The notes beneath the pieces were generated by a model, which saw only the letters and a program-made list of their open reading frames with translations, made no database searches and was not told the origin of the DNA. Positions 48,179-57,184 of a stretch of 64,000 nucleotides of DNA are shown here, in pieces. Location of the stretch: positions 5,542-69,541 of the forward strand of contig CABSNM010000010.1 in the NCBI GenBank assembly GCA_902479065.1. Reading direction: 5' to 3'. Within the stretch, counting starts at the first letter, position 1. Each line of letters opens with the position of its first letter. Source of the DNA: an uncultured Collinsella sp. Lineage in GTDB: Bacteria > Actinomycetota > Coriobacteriia > Coriobacteriales > Coriobacteriaceae. The translations under genes and the position numbers were made by a program.

Positions 48179-48682
48179 CTATTGCTCTTGTCCCAAGCGG
48201 ACAAAGTGGGAAAAGTCGTTGGCGGCCACGGCGTCGTACACGGCGTCGACGGCGTCAAAGACTTCCGGGGACATGGGGTTGTAGAACTCCGTGTCGCCCG
48301 GCTGAATCCCTATGAAGACGATATCTTCGCACGATTGCTCAATCTCTTCGATCAGAATCGACAAGGGAAGCGAATGCGTGGTGAACATCGACTTGCGCGC
48401 GACGTCGGTCTTATCGAGCAGGCGGATGGCACCGACGGGCAGCGCCATGTCGGCGGCATCGACCAACACTAGGCGCGGCGGACGCTCGCGCTTGACCTCG
48501 ATGATGTCGTCCTCGGGCGTCTGACCACCGTCGATGGTGTACCAACCGGCGATGGGCGTGTCCTCCATCTTTTTGGAGAGCACGGGGCCAGCGGCATCGT
48601 CGGCGCGCAGCACGCTTCCCGCCGTGAGCACAATGCCCGCAAACGGGGCGTCGTTCACACGGCCATCCACAACGCGACCCAT
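48179..48682 (-). CDS. hycI: Hydrogenase maturation protease (HycI family)
   Basis: A 167-aa endopeptidase. VLTAGSVLRADDAAGPVL carries the family aspartates that sense nickel, and LVLVDAADMAL the second conserved Asp; HSLPL supplies the His. It removes the C-terminal tail of the hydrogenase large subunit once nickel is inserted. The substrate is probably HyfG at 50767-52539, which has such a tail. Its start overlaps the hyfJ stop by one base. Confidence 0.9.
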   Translation of the reverse strand: MGRVVDGRVNDAPFAGIVLTAGSVLRADDAAGPVLSKKMEDTPIAGWYTIDGGQTPEDDIIEVKRERPPRLVLVDAADMALPVGAIRLLDKTDVARKSMFTTHSLPLSILIEEIEQSCEDIVFIGIQPGDTEFYNPMSPEVFDAVDAVYDAVAANDFSHFVRLGQEQ

Positions 48683-49263
48683 TACTGCAACCTCCCCGTC
48701 AGATACACGCCCGACACATCGCGCACGCGCTCAACCAGATCGCGAAACTTCATTAAGAACGCAACCTGCTGGGCATGCAGGCCAAAGTCGTCATCGAACA
48801 CCGAGATGCCGGCCTTGGCCGAACCGCGAAAACCGCGATCGTCGAGCAGCGTGTCACAGGCCTCGAGCAGCGACGGCACCGCCGCCTTGTCGAGCTGGCA
48901 CTCGCCAAAGGAGCGGATGGCCTCGAACTTGGTCTTGGCCTCCCCCTCCGGCAGCGCGTCGATAAGCGTATAGAACACGTTCACCGGCACCGACAGGCGC
49001 GGCTCAAAGCAGTCGAGCACGCCGGTGTGGTGGCCCACGGCGAGCGTGTAGTACAGCACGTCGCAGGCCTCCTGGGGAACGTCTTCCTCGGTCTCCACAA
49101 ACTTACGCGTGAGCTCATAGAAGACCACCTGGTCGGGCGTATGGCCCAGGCAGGGGTCGGCGACGCCCTCGGCGGCCTCGTCGCTTGCGCGCGAGGCATC
49201 GCCAAAAGAGCCGCCGAGCATGCCGGGGCCCGCAAAGTAACCAGAGCGGTCCGTGAGCTCCAT
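48682..49263 (-). CDS. hyfJ: HycH/HyfJ-family formate hydrogenlyase maturation protein
   Basis: A 193-aa protein. The VVFYELTRKFVET, DVLYYTLAVGHHTGVLDCFEPRL and SFGECQLDKAAVPSLLE stretches match the HycH/HyfJ family, an accessory factor for maturing the hydrogenase large subunit. Longer than the E. coli proteins (about 136 aa) by an N-terminal segment of about 35 residues. It starts directly after the hyfI stop. Confidence 0.8.
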   Translation of the reverse strand: MELTDRSGYFAGPGMLGGSFGDASRASDEAAEGVADPCLGHTPDQVVFYELTRKFVETEEDVPQEACDVLYYTLAVGHHTGVLDCFEPRLSVPVNVFYTLIDALPEGEAKTKFEAIRSFGECQLDKAAVPSLLEACDTLLDDRGFRGSAKAGISVFDDDFGLHAQQVAFLMKFRDLVERVRDVSGVYLTGRLQ

Positions 49264-50046
49264 CTAGCGACCTCCGGCCAGTACCAGATCCTGTAACGCC
49301 GAGTACACCTCAACGCGGCGAGGATCATCCTGCTTGTCGATGAGCAGCGCCATGGCACCGCGGATATCGCCCTTGGGCGCGCCCTCGAGCGTATCCATAA
49401 ACTCGTTGGCCAAGTCGCGGCCGTAACGGTAGCCGCTCATGGCGCGAGCCTCGCGCTCGATGGCAACGCGCAGCTTGTACGGCACGCCGGGGTGCAGGAT
49501 ATCGGCCTGCTCGCCGGCGGCCTCCACCGTGGTCTCGGCATGGAGCTTTTGGTCCAGCAGGCCAAGTGCCATGGCAAAGCCGTAGATGGTCTGCGCGGGG
49601 CTGGGCGGGCAGCCGGGGATATAGACATCGACCGGCAAGATCTTGTCCGTGCCACCCCAGACGCAGTAGTTGTCGTAGAAGATGCCGCCGGTGCAGCCGC
49701 ACGCGCCATAGGACACCACGATCTTGGGATCGGGTGCGGCCTCAAAGGCGCGCAGGGCCGGCATGCGCATGGCACGCGTTACGGCGCCGGTGTACAGCAG
49801 CACATCGGCGTGACGGGGCGAGGGCACGACCTTGATGCCAAAGCGCTCGACGTCGAAGACGGGCGTGATGGAACCGAAGATCTCGATCTCGCAGCCGTTG
49901 CAGCCGCCGCAGTCAACACGGTAGACGTACACCGAGCGCTTGATCTTCTTAAGAAGGGTCGCCTTGGCCTTCTCGATGCTCTCGTCGAGCTCGATCTTGG
50001 TCGGGCGGTACTGGAGCCGCTCGGGCAAAAGCGTGGGTTCGGCCAT
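49264..50046 (-). CDS. hyfI: Formate hydrogenlyase small subunit HyfI (NuoB-like)
   Basis: A 260-aa protein. The cysteines of the proximal Fe4S4 cluster are visible in DCGGCNGCEIEIFGS, YGACGCTGGIF and VYIPGCPPSPAQTIYG. It forms the heterodimer with the NiFe subunit HyfG and takes electrons from HyfH. The gene lies 2 bp after hyfH. Confidence 0.93.
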   Translation of the reverse strand: MAEPTLLPERLQYRPTKIELDESIEKAKATLLKKIKRSVYVYRVDCGGCNGCEIEIFGSITPVFDVERFGIKVVPSPRHADVLLYTGAVTRAMRMPALRAFEAAPDPKIVVSYGACGCTGGIFYDNYCVWGGTDKILPVDVYIPGCPPSPAQTIYGFAMALGLLDQKLHAETTVEAAGEQADILHPGVPYKLRVAIEREARAMSGYRYGRDLANEFMDTLEGAPKGDIRGAMALLIDKQDDPRRVEVYSALQDLVLAGGR

Positions 50047-50048
50047 GG

Positions 50049-50765
50049 TTACTCCTCCTTCGTTTCAAAATCCATGATGATGCCCTCGACCGGCGCCGGA
50101 CCGGCGGGAATCTCGGGCGCATCGGGGTTGAGCTCGCGGTCGATATACTCCGGGTTCACGCCGTGGCCGCCCAGATACTCCATGCCGGGGCCCTGGGGCT
50201 CACCGGACGCAAGCGTCTCGTTGGCAGCCATGCCGGCAGCGTTGCCGGTCTTTACGGCCGAGGCGGCGCGCAGGGCGTCGAGCTCGCGCTTGCACTCCTG
50301 GCACATACCGACGGTACGGGCAGCCTGCTCGGCCTCCATGCCGCCGGCCTTTTGCAGCAGGCGCTTTGCGTAGTCGATCTCCTTGTGCGGGGCAAACGGC
50401 TTGCCGCAGCGCGAGCAGTGCTCGAGCGTATAGACGCTCTTGCTGGTGAGGTCGTCCTTGCTCATGACGGCAAGCTCAAACTCCTCGGTGAGCTTGATGG
50501 CCTCCATGGGGCAGGCTTCCTCGCAGCGGCCGCAAAAGATGCAGCGGCCGTAGTCGATCGACCAGGTAATGGTATCGGCCGCAAGGTCGGTGTCCATGCG
50601 AATGGCATCGGCCGGGCACGCCACGCCGCAGGCACCGCAGGCGATGCAGAGCTCGGCATTGTGCTCGGGCTTGCCGCGCATGTCCTTATTGGTGGGGAAC
50701 GGCGCAAACGGGTACTTGACCGTCGCGTCGCCGGCCTTGGCGTTAACCTTCCAAAGCTTCAGCAT
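50049..50765 (-). CDS. hyfH: Formate hydrogenlyase Fe-S subunit HyfH (NuoI-like)
   Basis: A 238-aa protein from the ATG at 50763-50765, 1 bp after hyfG. Two ferredoxin clusters are bound by CIACGACGVACP and CIFCGRCEEACP. A C-terminal CSRCGKPF...CQECKRE zinc-ribbon-like part follows, then an extension rich in Pro and Gly. It is longer than E. coli HyfH (about 180 aa). It links the Fe-S chain to HyfI. Confidence 0.9.
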   Translation of the reverse strand: MLKLWKVNAKAGDATVKYPFAPFPTNKDMRGKPEHNAELCIACGACGVACPADAIRMDTDLAADTITWSIDYGRCIFCGRCEEACPMEAIKLTEEFELAVMSKDDLTSKSVYTLEHCSRCGKPFAPHKEIDYAKRLLQKAGGMEAEQAARTVGMCQECKRELDALRAASAVKTGNAAGMAANETLASGEPQGPGMEYLGGHGVNPEYIDRELNPDAPEIPAGPAPVEGIIMDFETKEE

Positions 50766-50766
50766 A

Positions 50767-52539
50767 TTAGAGCGCCTCCTCATCGAGCGGAGCGGCCAAG
50801 GTGCCCTCGCCCGCAAGCGGCGACTTGTCGCGCCAGACGTTCTCGAACTGCTCCTTGTCGAGCACGTGGTCGCGCTTGGCGGCGACATCGGTCACCGTCA
50901 CGCGATCGGTGCAGGAGTAGCACGGGTCGAGCGAGCCGACGATCAGCGCCGCGTCGCCCACGGTGTTGCCGCGGAACATGTAGCGCAGGACCGGCCAGTT
51001 GCTGTACGTGGCGGCCTTGGCGCGCCAGCGGTAGCACTTCTGGTTATTGCCGAGCATGGCCCAGTGCACGTCCTCGCCGCGCGGCGCCTCGGTGGCGCCG
51101 ATGGCGTACTTGTGCGGGGTGTACTCCCAATCCGTGGTGAGGATGGGGCCCGACGGGCAGTTCTCGAGCATGGTCTCGATCATGTCGATCGAATCGTAGA
51201 CCTCCTGGATGCGGACGGCGGTACGGCCGAAGGCGTCGCAGGTGTCGGCCGTGGCGGCGTGCATCTTTTGGACGTCCGGATCGGCGTAGCCGTCGAAGGG
51301 ATGGTCAAAGCGCACGTCGCGGGCATAGCCCGAGCCACGCATGAGCGGGCCGACCGGCGAGAAGTCGCGTGCAATCTTGCGGTCCAAGATGCCGATACCG
51401 CTCGTACGCTCAATAAAGTTGGGCGTGGAGAGCAGCACGTCGACGAGCTCCTGAACCTCGGAGCGCAGCTGGTGGATGGTCGTGAGCGTGGAGAGCTTCT
51501 GCTCAGCCAAAATGTCGCGACGCACGCCGCCAATCACGTTGAGGCCGTAGGTCTTGCGGTGACCGGAGAGCTTCTCGGCCAGGTCCATGGACTTCTCGCG
51601 GACGCGGAAGAACTGCTGGAAGCCGGAGTCGAAGCCCGTGTAGTGCGACGCCAGGCCAATGTTGAGCAGATGCGAGTGCAGGCGCTCAACCTCGAGCATG
51701 ATGGCGCGGATGTACTGGGCGCGCGGCGGGACATGGATGCCCTGAGCGCGCTCGACGGCCTCGGCGTAGGCCACCGAGTGGGCGCAGCCGCAGATGCCGC
51801 AGATGCGGTCGGCGAGGAACGTCACGGCGTCATAGTTCAGGCGCGTCTCGGCAACCTTCTCCATGCCGCGGTGCACGTAGAACAGACGGTAGTCGGCGTC
51901 GACGATCGTCTCGCCCTCAACGAACAGGCGGAAGTGGCCAGGCTCGTCGGAGGTAATGTGCAACGGGCCCATGGGAACGAGCGTCGTCTCCTTGCCCTTG
52001 GTATCGGCCAAGAACTCGTAGTTTTCCATGTCGCTCGCGGGAGCGGGACGGAAGCGGTAGTCCATGGAGTCCTTGCGCAGCGGGTACAGGCCGCTGGGCC
52101 AATCGTCGGGCAGCACCAGGCGACGACGATCGGGCAGACCCTCGGGGATCAGGCCGAACATATCGCGCAGCTCGCGCTCGCCCCACACGCAGGCGGGAAC
52201 GAACGGCGTCACGGACGGGAACGTCATCTTGGCGGGATCGACCTCGGCACGCACGGTCACCCAGCCGGGGTCCTCCCCCTCCATGGAGATGACGTAGTAC
52301 ACGGCATAACGGCCGCACAGGCTGCGCTCGTCGTTGCCGATGATCACGGGGATCCAGCCGTAGCGTTCGTAGTACAGGTAGTGGACGGCCTCGGGCAGCT
52401 TGTCCTGCTTGACGGTGATCGTCAGCTGGTCCTCGCACTGCCACTCGACCTTCTCGATGCAGCCCGGAACGGCGCGGCGCAGGGCCTCGACATGGCTCTC
52501 GCAGCGACGGGCATACACCTTGTTCTCAGTTTCAATCAT
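50767..52539 (-). CDS. hyfG: Formate hydrogenlyase NiFe large subunit HyfG (NuoCD-like)
   Basis: A 590-aa precursor. Residues 1-165 are NuoC-like. The catalytic NuoD/NiFe part binds nickel through RICGICGCAHS (Cys247, Cys250) and DPCYSC (Cys540, Cys543). After Arg546 of CTDRV a 44-aa tail remains; by analogy with HycE this is cut off by the protease, so the tail is expected to be lost on maturation. It makes H2 in the cytoplasm. Confidence 0.95.
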   Translation of the reverse strand: MIETENKVYARRCESHVEALRRAVPGCIEKVEWQCEDQLTITVKQDKLPEAVHYLYYERYGWIPVIIGNDERSLCGRYAVYYVISMEGEDPGWVTVRAEVDPAKMTFPSVTPFVPACVWGERELRDMFGLIPEGLPDRRRLVLPDDWPSGLYPLRKDSMDYRFRPAPASDMENYEFLADTKGKETTLVPMGPLHITSDEPGHFRLFVEGETIVDADYRLFYVHRGMEKVAETRLNYDAVTFLADRICGICGCAHSVAYAEAVERAQGIHVPPRAQYIRAIMLEVERLHSHLLNIGLASHYTGFDSGFQQFFRVREKSMDLAEKLSGHRKTYGLNVIGGVRRDILAEQKLSTLTTIHQLRSEVQELVDVLLSTPNFIERTSGIGILDRKIARDFSPVGPLMRGSGYARDVRFDHPFDGYADPDVQKMHAATADTCDAFGRTAVRIQEVYDSIDMIETMLENCPSGPILTTDWEYTPHKYAIGATEAPRGEDVHWAMLGNNQKCYRWRAKAATYSNWPVLRYMFRGNTVGDAALIVGSLDPCYSCTDRVTVTDVAAKRDHVLDKEQFENVWRDKSPLAGEGTLAAPLDEEAL

Positions 52540-52542
52540 TCG

Positions 52543-54102
52543 TTACTCCACCTCGCTCTGAGCGGTCTCGGTACCGAACACAGCGCGGTACATCGGCGTC
52601 GCGTGAAGTTCCTCGGTGCTCTGCTCGAGCACGATGCCGGTAGCGGTCTCCACGCCGTGCACGAGGGGCAGCGGGGTGGCAATGCCAAACCACAAGATCA
52701 TGACAGCCAGGATGATTTCGGGGATAAGCATGAGCGCCGGGGCCTCATGCTTGCCCATGCCCTGGGGCGCATGGCCGAATACCGACTTGAGTGCGATACG
52801 GGTGAGCGCGGAGATGGCCACGGTAAGACCGAGGGCGACCACGACGACCAGCCACATGGGACCGGCGGTAACACCGGCGACAAAAGTCAGGAACTCAGAG
52901 ATGAACATGCCAAAGGGCGGGAAGGCGGCAAGGCCGAGCAGCGCCAGGATGGCGAGCGCGGCGGTTGCGGGCGCAACCTCGACGACGCCCTGGATCTTGG
53001 CCAGGCTACGCGTGCCAAAGGCGTGCTGGATGTTGCCGGACACGCAGAAGGCAAGCGTCTTGGTAAAGCCGTGGAACACGCAGTGCAGCAGGGCCGCGGC
53101 GATACCCAGCGGGCCACCGATACCCAGGCACAGGGCGATAACGCCCACGTTCTCCACAGACGAGTACGCAAAGCGGCGCTTGAGGTCGTCCTGGCGAAAC
53201 ATCGAGAGTGCCGCCACCAAAATGGACAGCGTGCCGACGATCAACAGCAGAAGTTGCGGATACTCGGCACCCACGGCCTGGATGGTAAAGCCGTAGAAGC
53301 GCATGATCACAAGCATGGCACACTTAAGCAGAACACCCGAGAGCAGGGCCGAGACAGGACTCGGAGCCTGAGAGTGGGCATCGGGCAGCCAAGTGTGCAT
53401 GGGGAACAGGCCAGCCTTGGTGCCAAAGCCGATCACGATAAACGCAAAGGCGAGGCGCATGAGCGTCGGGTCGAACTGGTCGGCATACGGCAGCACGCAC
53501 GACAGGAATGCGGCCTCGTGGGCGTTGGGAATCACGTCGGCGGCGTTGGCGTAGATCAGCAGCGTACCGAACAGGCCAAATGCCACGCCGGCGGTACAGA
53601 CCATCGCATACTTCCAAGAAGCCTCGAGGGCCGTCTTGTTCTTGTAGATACCCACCAGGAACACAGTGGAAAGCGTGGTTGCCTCCACGGCGGCCCACGT
53701 GAGGATCATGTTGTTGGACAGGCACGCGAGCAGCATGGTGAACACAAACAGGCTAAACAGCGCAAAATACTGCTTGGCGCGCTCGGCGGGCATGGAGCCC
53801 TCCTCGATATCGGCCTTTACATAGGGCAGCGAGAACAGCCCCGTAAGAAAACCGATAAAGCCGATGAGCAGCACAAAGATGGCGCCCAGCGAATCGAGGT
53901 GGAACCACAGGCCAAGAGCGCTCGCGGTTTCGCCGCTCATAAGGACGTCGCCGGCCGTCATAATCGACAGCACCAGGACGGCTGCGACGGAGACCAGGTT
54001 GAGACCGGCAAACACGTTATAGGACGTGTTCTTGGGCAAAAACGCCATGACCAGCGAGAACACCAAAGGAGTCGCGAGCAGGGCGAGAATCAACGTTTCC
54101 AT
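52543..54102 (-). CDS. hyfF: Formate hydrogenlyase membrane subunit HyfF (antiporter-like)
   Basis: A 519-aa membrane protein with about 14 helices, of the NuoM/NuoN/Mrp antiporter family. ILTWAAVEATTLSTVFLVGIYKN carries the key glutamate, and GLFPMHTWLPDAHSQAPSPVSALLSG the conserved family signature. It is one of three antiporter-like subunits in the operon and a candidate ion pump. It ends 3 bp before hyfG. Confidence 0.9.
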   Translation of the reverse strand: METLILALLATPLVFSLVMAFLPKNTSYNVFAGLNLVSVAAVLVLSIMTAGDVLMSGETASALGLWFHLDSLGAIFVLLIGFIGFLTGLFSLPYVKADIEEGSMPAERAKQYFALFSLFVFTMLLACLSNNMILTWAAVEATTLSTVFLVGIYKNKTALEASWKYAMVCTAGVAFGLFGTLLIYANAADVIPNAHEAAFLSCVLPYADQFDPTLMRLAFAFIVIGFGTKAGLFPMHTWLPDAHSQAPSPVSALLSGVLLKCAMLVIMRFYGFTIQAVGAEYPQLLLLIVGTLSILVAALSMFRQDDLKRRFAYSSVENVGVIALCLGIGGPLGIAAALLHCVFHGFTKTLAFCVSGNIQHAFGTRSLAKIQGVVEVAPATAALAILALLGLAAFPPFGMFISEFLTFVAGVTAGPMWLVVVVALGLTVAISALTRIALKSVFGHAPQGMGKHEAPALMLIPEIILAVMILWFGIATPLPLVHGVETATGIVLEQSTEELHATPMYRAVFGTETAQSEVE

Positions 54103-54105
54103 GGA

Positions 54106-54759
54106 CTACCCCCTCAGCTCGGACAGGTCGCGCGCATCGAGCGAGTGGGAGTCGTCCCAAATGCGACCCACGACGATGGACATGATGATGACGGCAAAGA
54201 TGGCGTCGGTGGCGATACCGATCTCGATGATCTCGGGAGCGGTGGGGGCCAAAAGCGCGAGCGTCACGTGGCTGCCGTTTTCCATAAGGCAGTATCCAAA
54301 GATCTGCTTCATGATGTTGCGCTGCGAGATGATGCAGGTGAGGCCCACGAAGAAGTGAGCGAAGCTAATTGCGAGCGCAGGCGTTGCGACCTCGGCCGTG
54401 GGCAGGCTGATCTGCGTCACAACGGCAAAGCAGATCGCGACCTCGACGGCGATGATGCAGATGGCCCACGCGGGCTTAAGGCCGGCCTTGAGCGATGCGT
54501 CGCTCGGCTCGCCCATCTTCTTGTATGCGCGGTTGAGGATGTAAGGGACCAGGACGACCTTAGTGATAAAGGCAGATCCGGCCCACATAAGCAGCTCCTG
54601 CGCACCGGTAGTAGCACCGAGCGTAGCGAGCAGTCCCACGAGCACCAGCGACTGCACCGCATACCAGCAAATGGCGTGCTTGATGTTCTTGGAGACGACC
54701 ACCATGGTGGACGTGACGATCAGAAGGCCGCCAAGGATGTTGACGATCGAATAACCCAT
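54106..54759 (-). CDS. hyfE: Formate hydrogenlyase membrane subunit HyfE (NuoK-like)
   Basis: A 217-aa protein with about seven predicted helices; the C-terminal half (FFVGLTCIISQRNIMKQIFGYCLMENGSHVTLALL, shortened here to its ends) resembles NuoK with its conserved Glu and Asn. Length agrees with E. coli HyfE (216 aa), which is specific to the Hyf (FHL-2) type and has no equal in the simpler Hyc complex. Confidence 0.88.
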   Translation of the reverse strand: MGYSIVNILGGLLIVTSTMVVVSKNIKHAICWYAVQSLVLVGLLATLGATTGAQELLMWAGSAFITKVVLVPYILNRAYKKMGEPSDASLKAGLKPAWAICIIAVEVAICFAVVTQISLPTAEVATPALAISFAHFFVGLTCIISQRNIMKQIFGYCLMENGSHVTLALLAPTAPEIIEIGIATDAIFAVIIMSIVVGRIWDDSHSLDARDLSELRG

Positions 54760-54772
54760 GTCGTTCTACCTC

Positions 54773-56230
54773 CTAACCGATCCAGCTGGCCGAAAGCGGG
54801 CCGCTGACGATGACCATGATGATGAGCACGATGAACACGAACGCCATCGCGCGGGGAAGCGGGGCTCCCGCAGCGACCTCGTCGCTCGGCTCGCCGGGCA
54901 GGCAATAGCCCATCCACTTGAGGAACCAGGCGAAGGTGGCGACGGTCTCGGCGACCATGATGCACACGAGCACCAGGATCGCGACGTTGCCGGCACCCAC
55001 AGAGAAGCCGCCGGCGATAATCTGGAACTTCGAGAAGAACGTGTTCATGGGCGGCACGCCGGCAATAGCGAGCGCGGCGACACCGAAGCCCACGCCCGAG
55101 ATCGGGTACTTCTTTACGATGCCGCGAAGCTTGGGCAGCATACGCGTGCCGAGCGTAAAGGAGAACGAACCGGCGATCAGGAAGAACAGCGTCTTGGCGA
55201 AAGCGTGGTTAAAGATGTGGCAGACGGCGCCATCGAAGGCGAGCTGGCTGCCAAAGACCGAAAGGCCCAGACCAAAGAACACATAGGAGAGCTGGGCGAT
55301 CGTGGAAAAGGCCAGCAGACGCTTCATGTCCTTTTGCGGCAGGTACATAAGGAAGCCAAAGAGCATGGTGACCATGGCGTCGATAATGGCGACCCAACCC
55401 ACGATCTCGGGGATCTCGCCGGCAGAGACGAGTGCACGCGCGAACACGCACACGCCGACCTTGACCATCGAGGCGCCATGCAGATAGGCCGAAACAGGCG
55501 TCGGCGCCTCCATGGCCGAAGGCAGCCACATGTACATGGGGACCTGCGCGGACTTGGCCCAAGCGGCAAAGAGCACCAGCAGAAGGACGATAGCCTTGAG
55601 CTTGGCGTCGAGGCCGGCAATCGCGGTGATGGCGAAGGTGCCGGTGTGGGCAAACACGATGGCAGCACCCAGATACAGGCCGAGCGCACCGATATGCGTG
55701 ATGATCAGGGCCTTCATGCCGGCCTTCTTGGCCGTAGGCGACATGTAGTAGCTGATCAGGCCCCAAGAGCAGGCACCCGTGATCTCAAAGAACACGAGCT
55801 GGCCCAAAAGGGTCGAGCTGTACACGAGGCCGGCCATGGCACCGATGAAGGTCGCGAGGTACGCGTAGAAGCGACGACGCGGTGCGTCGGGATGCTCACG
55901 GTTATTCTCGCTCATATAGGGAATCGAATAGATCACGACAAGCAGGCCGATACCCACAAAGGCGGGCGCGAGCAGCGTGCTCATGCGATCGAAGGTGAAT
56001 CCCATGACGAGGGTCTGCCCAAACGAGATCAGGGGGACCTGAGTGTCGGGCATGCCGGCGCCAGCGAAATTCGCGGCGAGGGCGATGGTGCAGACCGTCG
56101 AGACGGCGGCACCCAAAACGCTGAACCACTTGGCGTACGGACGGGGGAACAGGGCGACGAGCACCGAGGCCACCATCGGGGCCGCGATAGCGACCAAGCC
56201 GAGAAGGGACAGACTGACTGCAAATGACAT
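54773..56230 (-). CDS. hyfD: Formate hydrogenlyase membrane subunit HyfD (antiporter-like)
   Basis: A 485-aa membrane protein of the NuoN/NuoM type, close to E. coli HyfD (479 aa). VFFEITGACSWGLISYY holds the conserved Glu, and SAQVPMYMWLPSAMEAPTPVSAYLH the lysine/proline signature. Second antiporter-like subunit. It is specific to Hyf complexes. Confidence 0.9.
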   Translation of the reverse strand: MSFAVSLSLLGLVAIAAPMVASVLVALFPRPYAKWFSVLGAAVSTVCTIALAANFAGAGMPDTQVPLISFGQTLVMGFTFDRMSTLLAPAFVGIGLLVVIYSIPYMSENNREHPDAPRRRFYAYLATFIGAMAGLVYSSTLLGQLVFFEITGACSWGLISYYMSPTAKKAGMKALIITHIGALGLYLGAAIVFAHTGTFAITAIAGLDAKLKAIVLLLVLFAAWAKSAQVPMYMWLPSAMEAPTPVSAYLHGASMVKVGVCVFARALVSAGEIPEIVGWVAIIDAMVTMLFGFLMYLPQKDMKRLLAFSTIAQLSYVFFGLGLSVFGSQLAFDGAVCHIFNHAFAKTLFFLIAGSFSFTLGTRMLPKLRGIVKKYPISGVGFGVAALAIAGVPPMNTFFSKFQIIAGGFSVGAGNVAILVLVCIMVAETVATFAWFLKWMGYCLPGEPSDEVAAGAPLPRAMAFVFIVLIIMVIVSGPLSASWIG

Positions 56231-56245
56231 TGTTTCTCCCTTCTC

Positions 56246-57172
56246 CTACACGCCGACGACCACGAAGACAAACGCCAGAACGGCGATCCCCACGACGGCC
56301 CAGGTCTGATTGCCAAGCACCTTAAAACGCGAGCGCGAGCAGGAGTTCTCGATCACGCCGCATACGACAAAGTCGATCAGGCACTTCACCAGGAAGATGA
56401 CTGCACCCAGAACGGCGGCTGCGCCTACGGTTGCGGGCTCGCCCCAGGGGACGAAGATCGCGCAGAACCAGGCGACGACCAGGACCTGCTTCATGGACAT
56501 GGCGAGCTTGGCCATCGCAAGCGACGGGCCGGAAAGCTCGGCGAGCGGGCCTTCCTGAAGCTCCTGCTCTGCCTCGGCCTGGTCAAACGGCAGCTTGCCG
56601 AGCTCCATGTAGCAGGCAATCGCAAAGGCGATGCCGGCGAGGATCACGGCGACCGGCGCGTCGATGGCGCCCGTCATGATGTGCTGACCCATGGTGGCGA
56701 TGTCGGTGGAGCCGCACACCAGGGCGGCGGCAAACAGCGCCAGCAGCATGGACGGCTCGATGAGCACGCTCATGAGCAGCTCGCGGACGCCGCCGATACC
56801 GGCGTAGGCGTTGGACGAATCCACACCGCAGAGGGCGAAGAAGAAACGGGCGAGCGCCAGGCTGTACATGATGGTAATGGCGTCACCAAAGACCGGGATG
56901 GGGCTTTGTGCCGTAAAGAGCGGCAGACCCATCGCGAGCATAAAGGCGACGGCGAAGAACAGCGGCGGCATGATGCGCAGCGCAAAGCTCGCATCCTCGC
57001 TCTGGGACTCGGGGCGCGCAAAGAGCTTGGCCAGGTCGCGGTAGTCCTGCATGATGCTGGGGCCGCGACGGTTGTGCATCTTGGCGCGGATCACGCGGCC
57101 GAGACCGGAGAAGAACGGTGCGACGGCCATGACGACCACGCCCTGCAGAACGGCAAGTACGATGTTGTTCAT
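56246..57172 (-). CDS. hyfC: Formate hydrogenlyase membrane subunit HyfC (NuoH-like)
   Basis: A 308-aa protein with about eight helices. RAKMHNRRGPSIMQDYRDLAKL is the NuoH-type Q-site loop and LPFDQAEAEQELQEGPLAELSGP carries the conserved acidic residues. It joins the hydrogenase arm to the membrane arm. Confidence 0.92.
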   Translation of the reverse strand: MNNIVLAVLQGVVVMAVAPFFSGLGRVIRAKMHNRRGPSIMQDYRDLAKLFARPESQSEDASFALRIMPPLFFAVAFMLAMGLPLFTAQSPIPVFGDAITIMYSLALARFFFALCGVDSSNAYAGIGGVRELLMSVLIEPSMLLALFAAALVCGSTDIATMGQHIMTGAIDAPVAVILAGIAFAIACYMELGKLPFDQAEAEQELQEGPLAELSGPSLAMAKLAMSMKQVLVVAWFCAIFVPWGEPATVGAAAVLGAVIFLVKCLIDFVVCGVIENSCSRSRFKVLGNQTWAVVGIAVLAFVFVVVGV

Positions 57173-57184
57173 GCTCTCCCCTCC

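Noticed and set aside
50569..54807. A 1412-codon open frame on the plus strand
   Set aside because: It lies opposite hyfE, hyfF, hyfG and hyfH and is a by-product of high GC at third codon positions. The protein is a low-complexity Gly/Leu/His/Asp/Arg sequence without domains.
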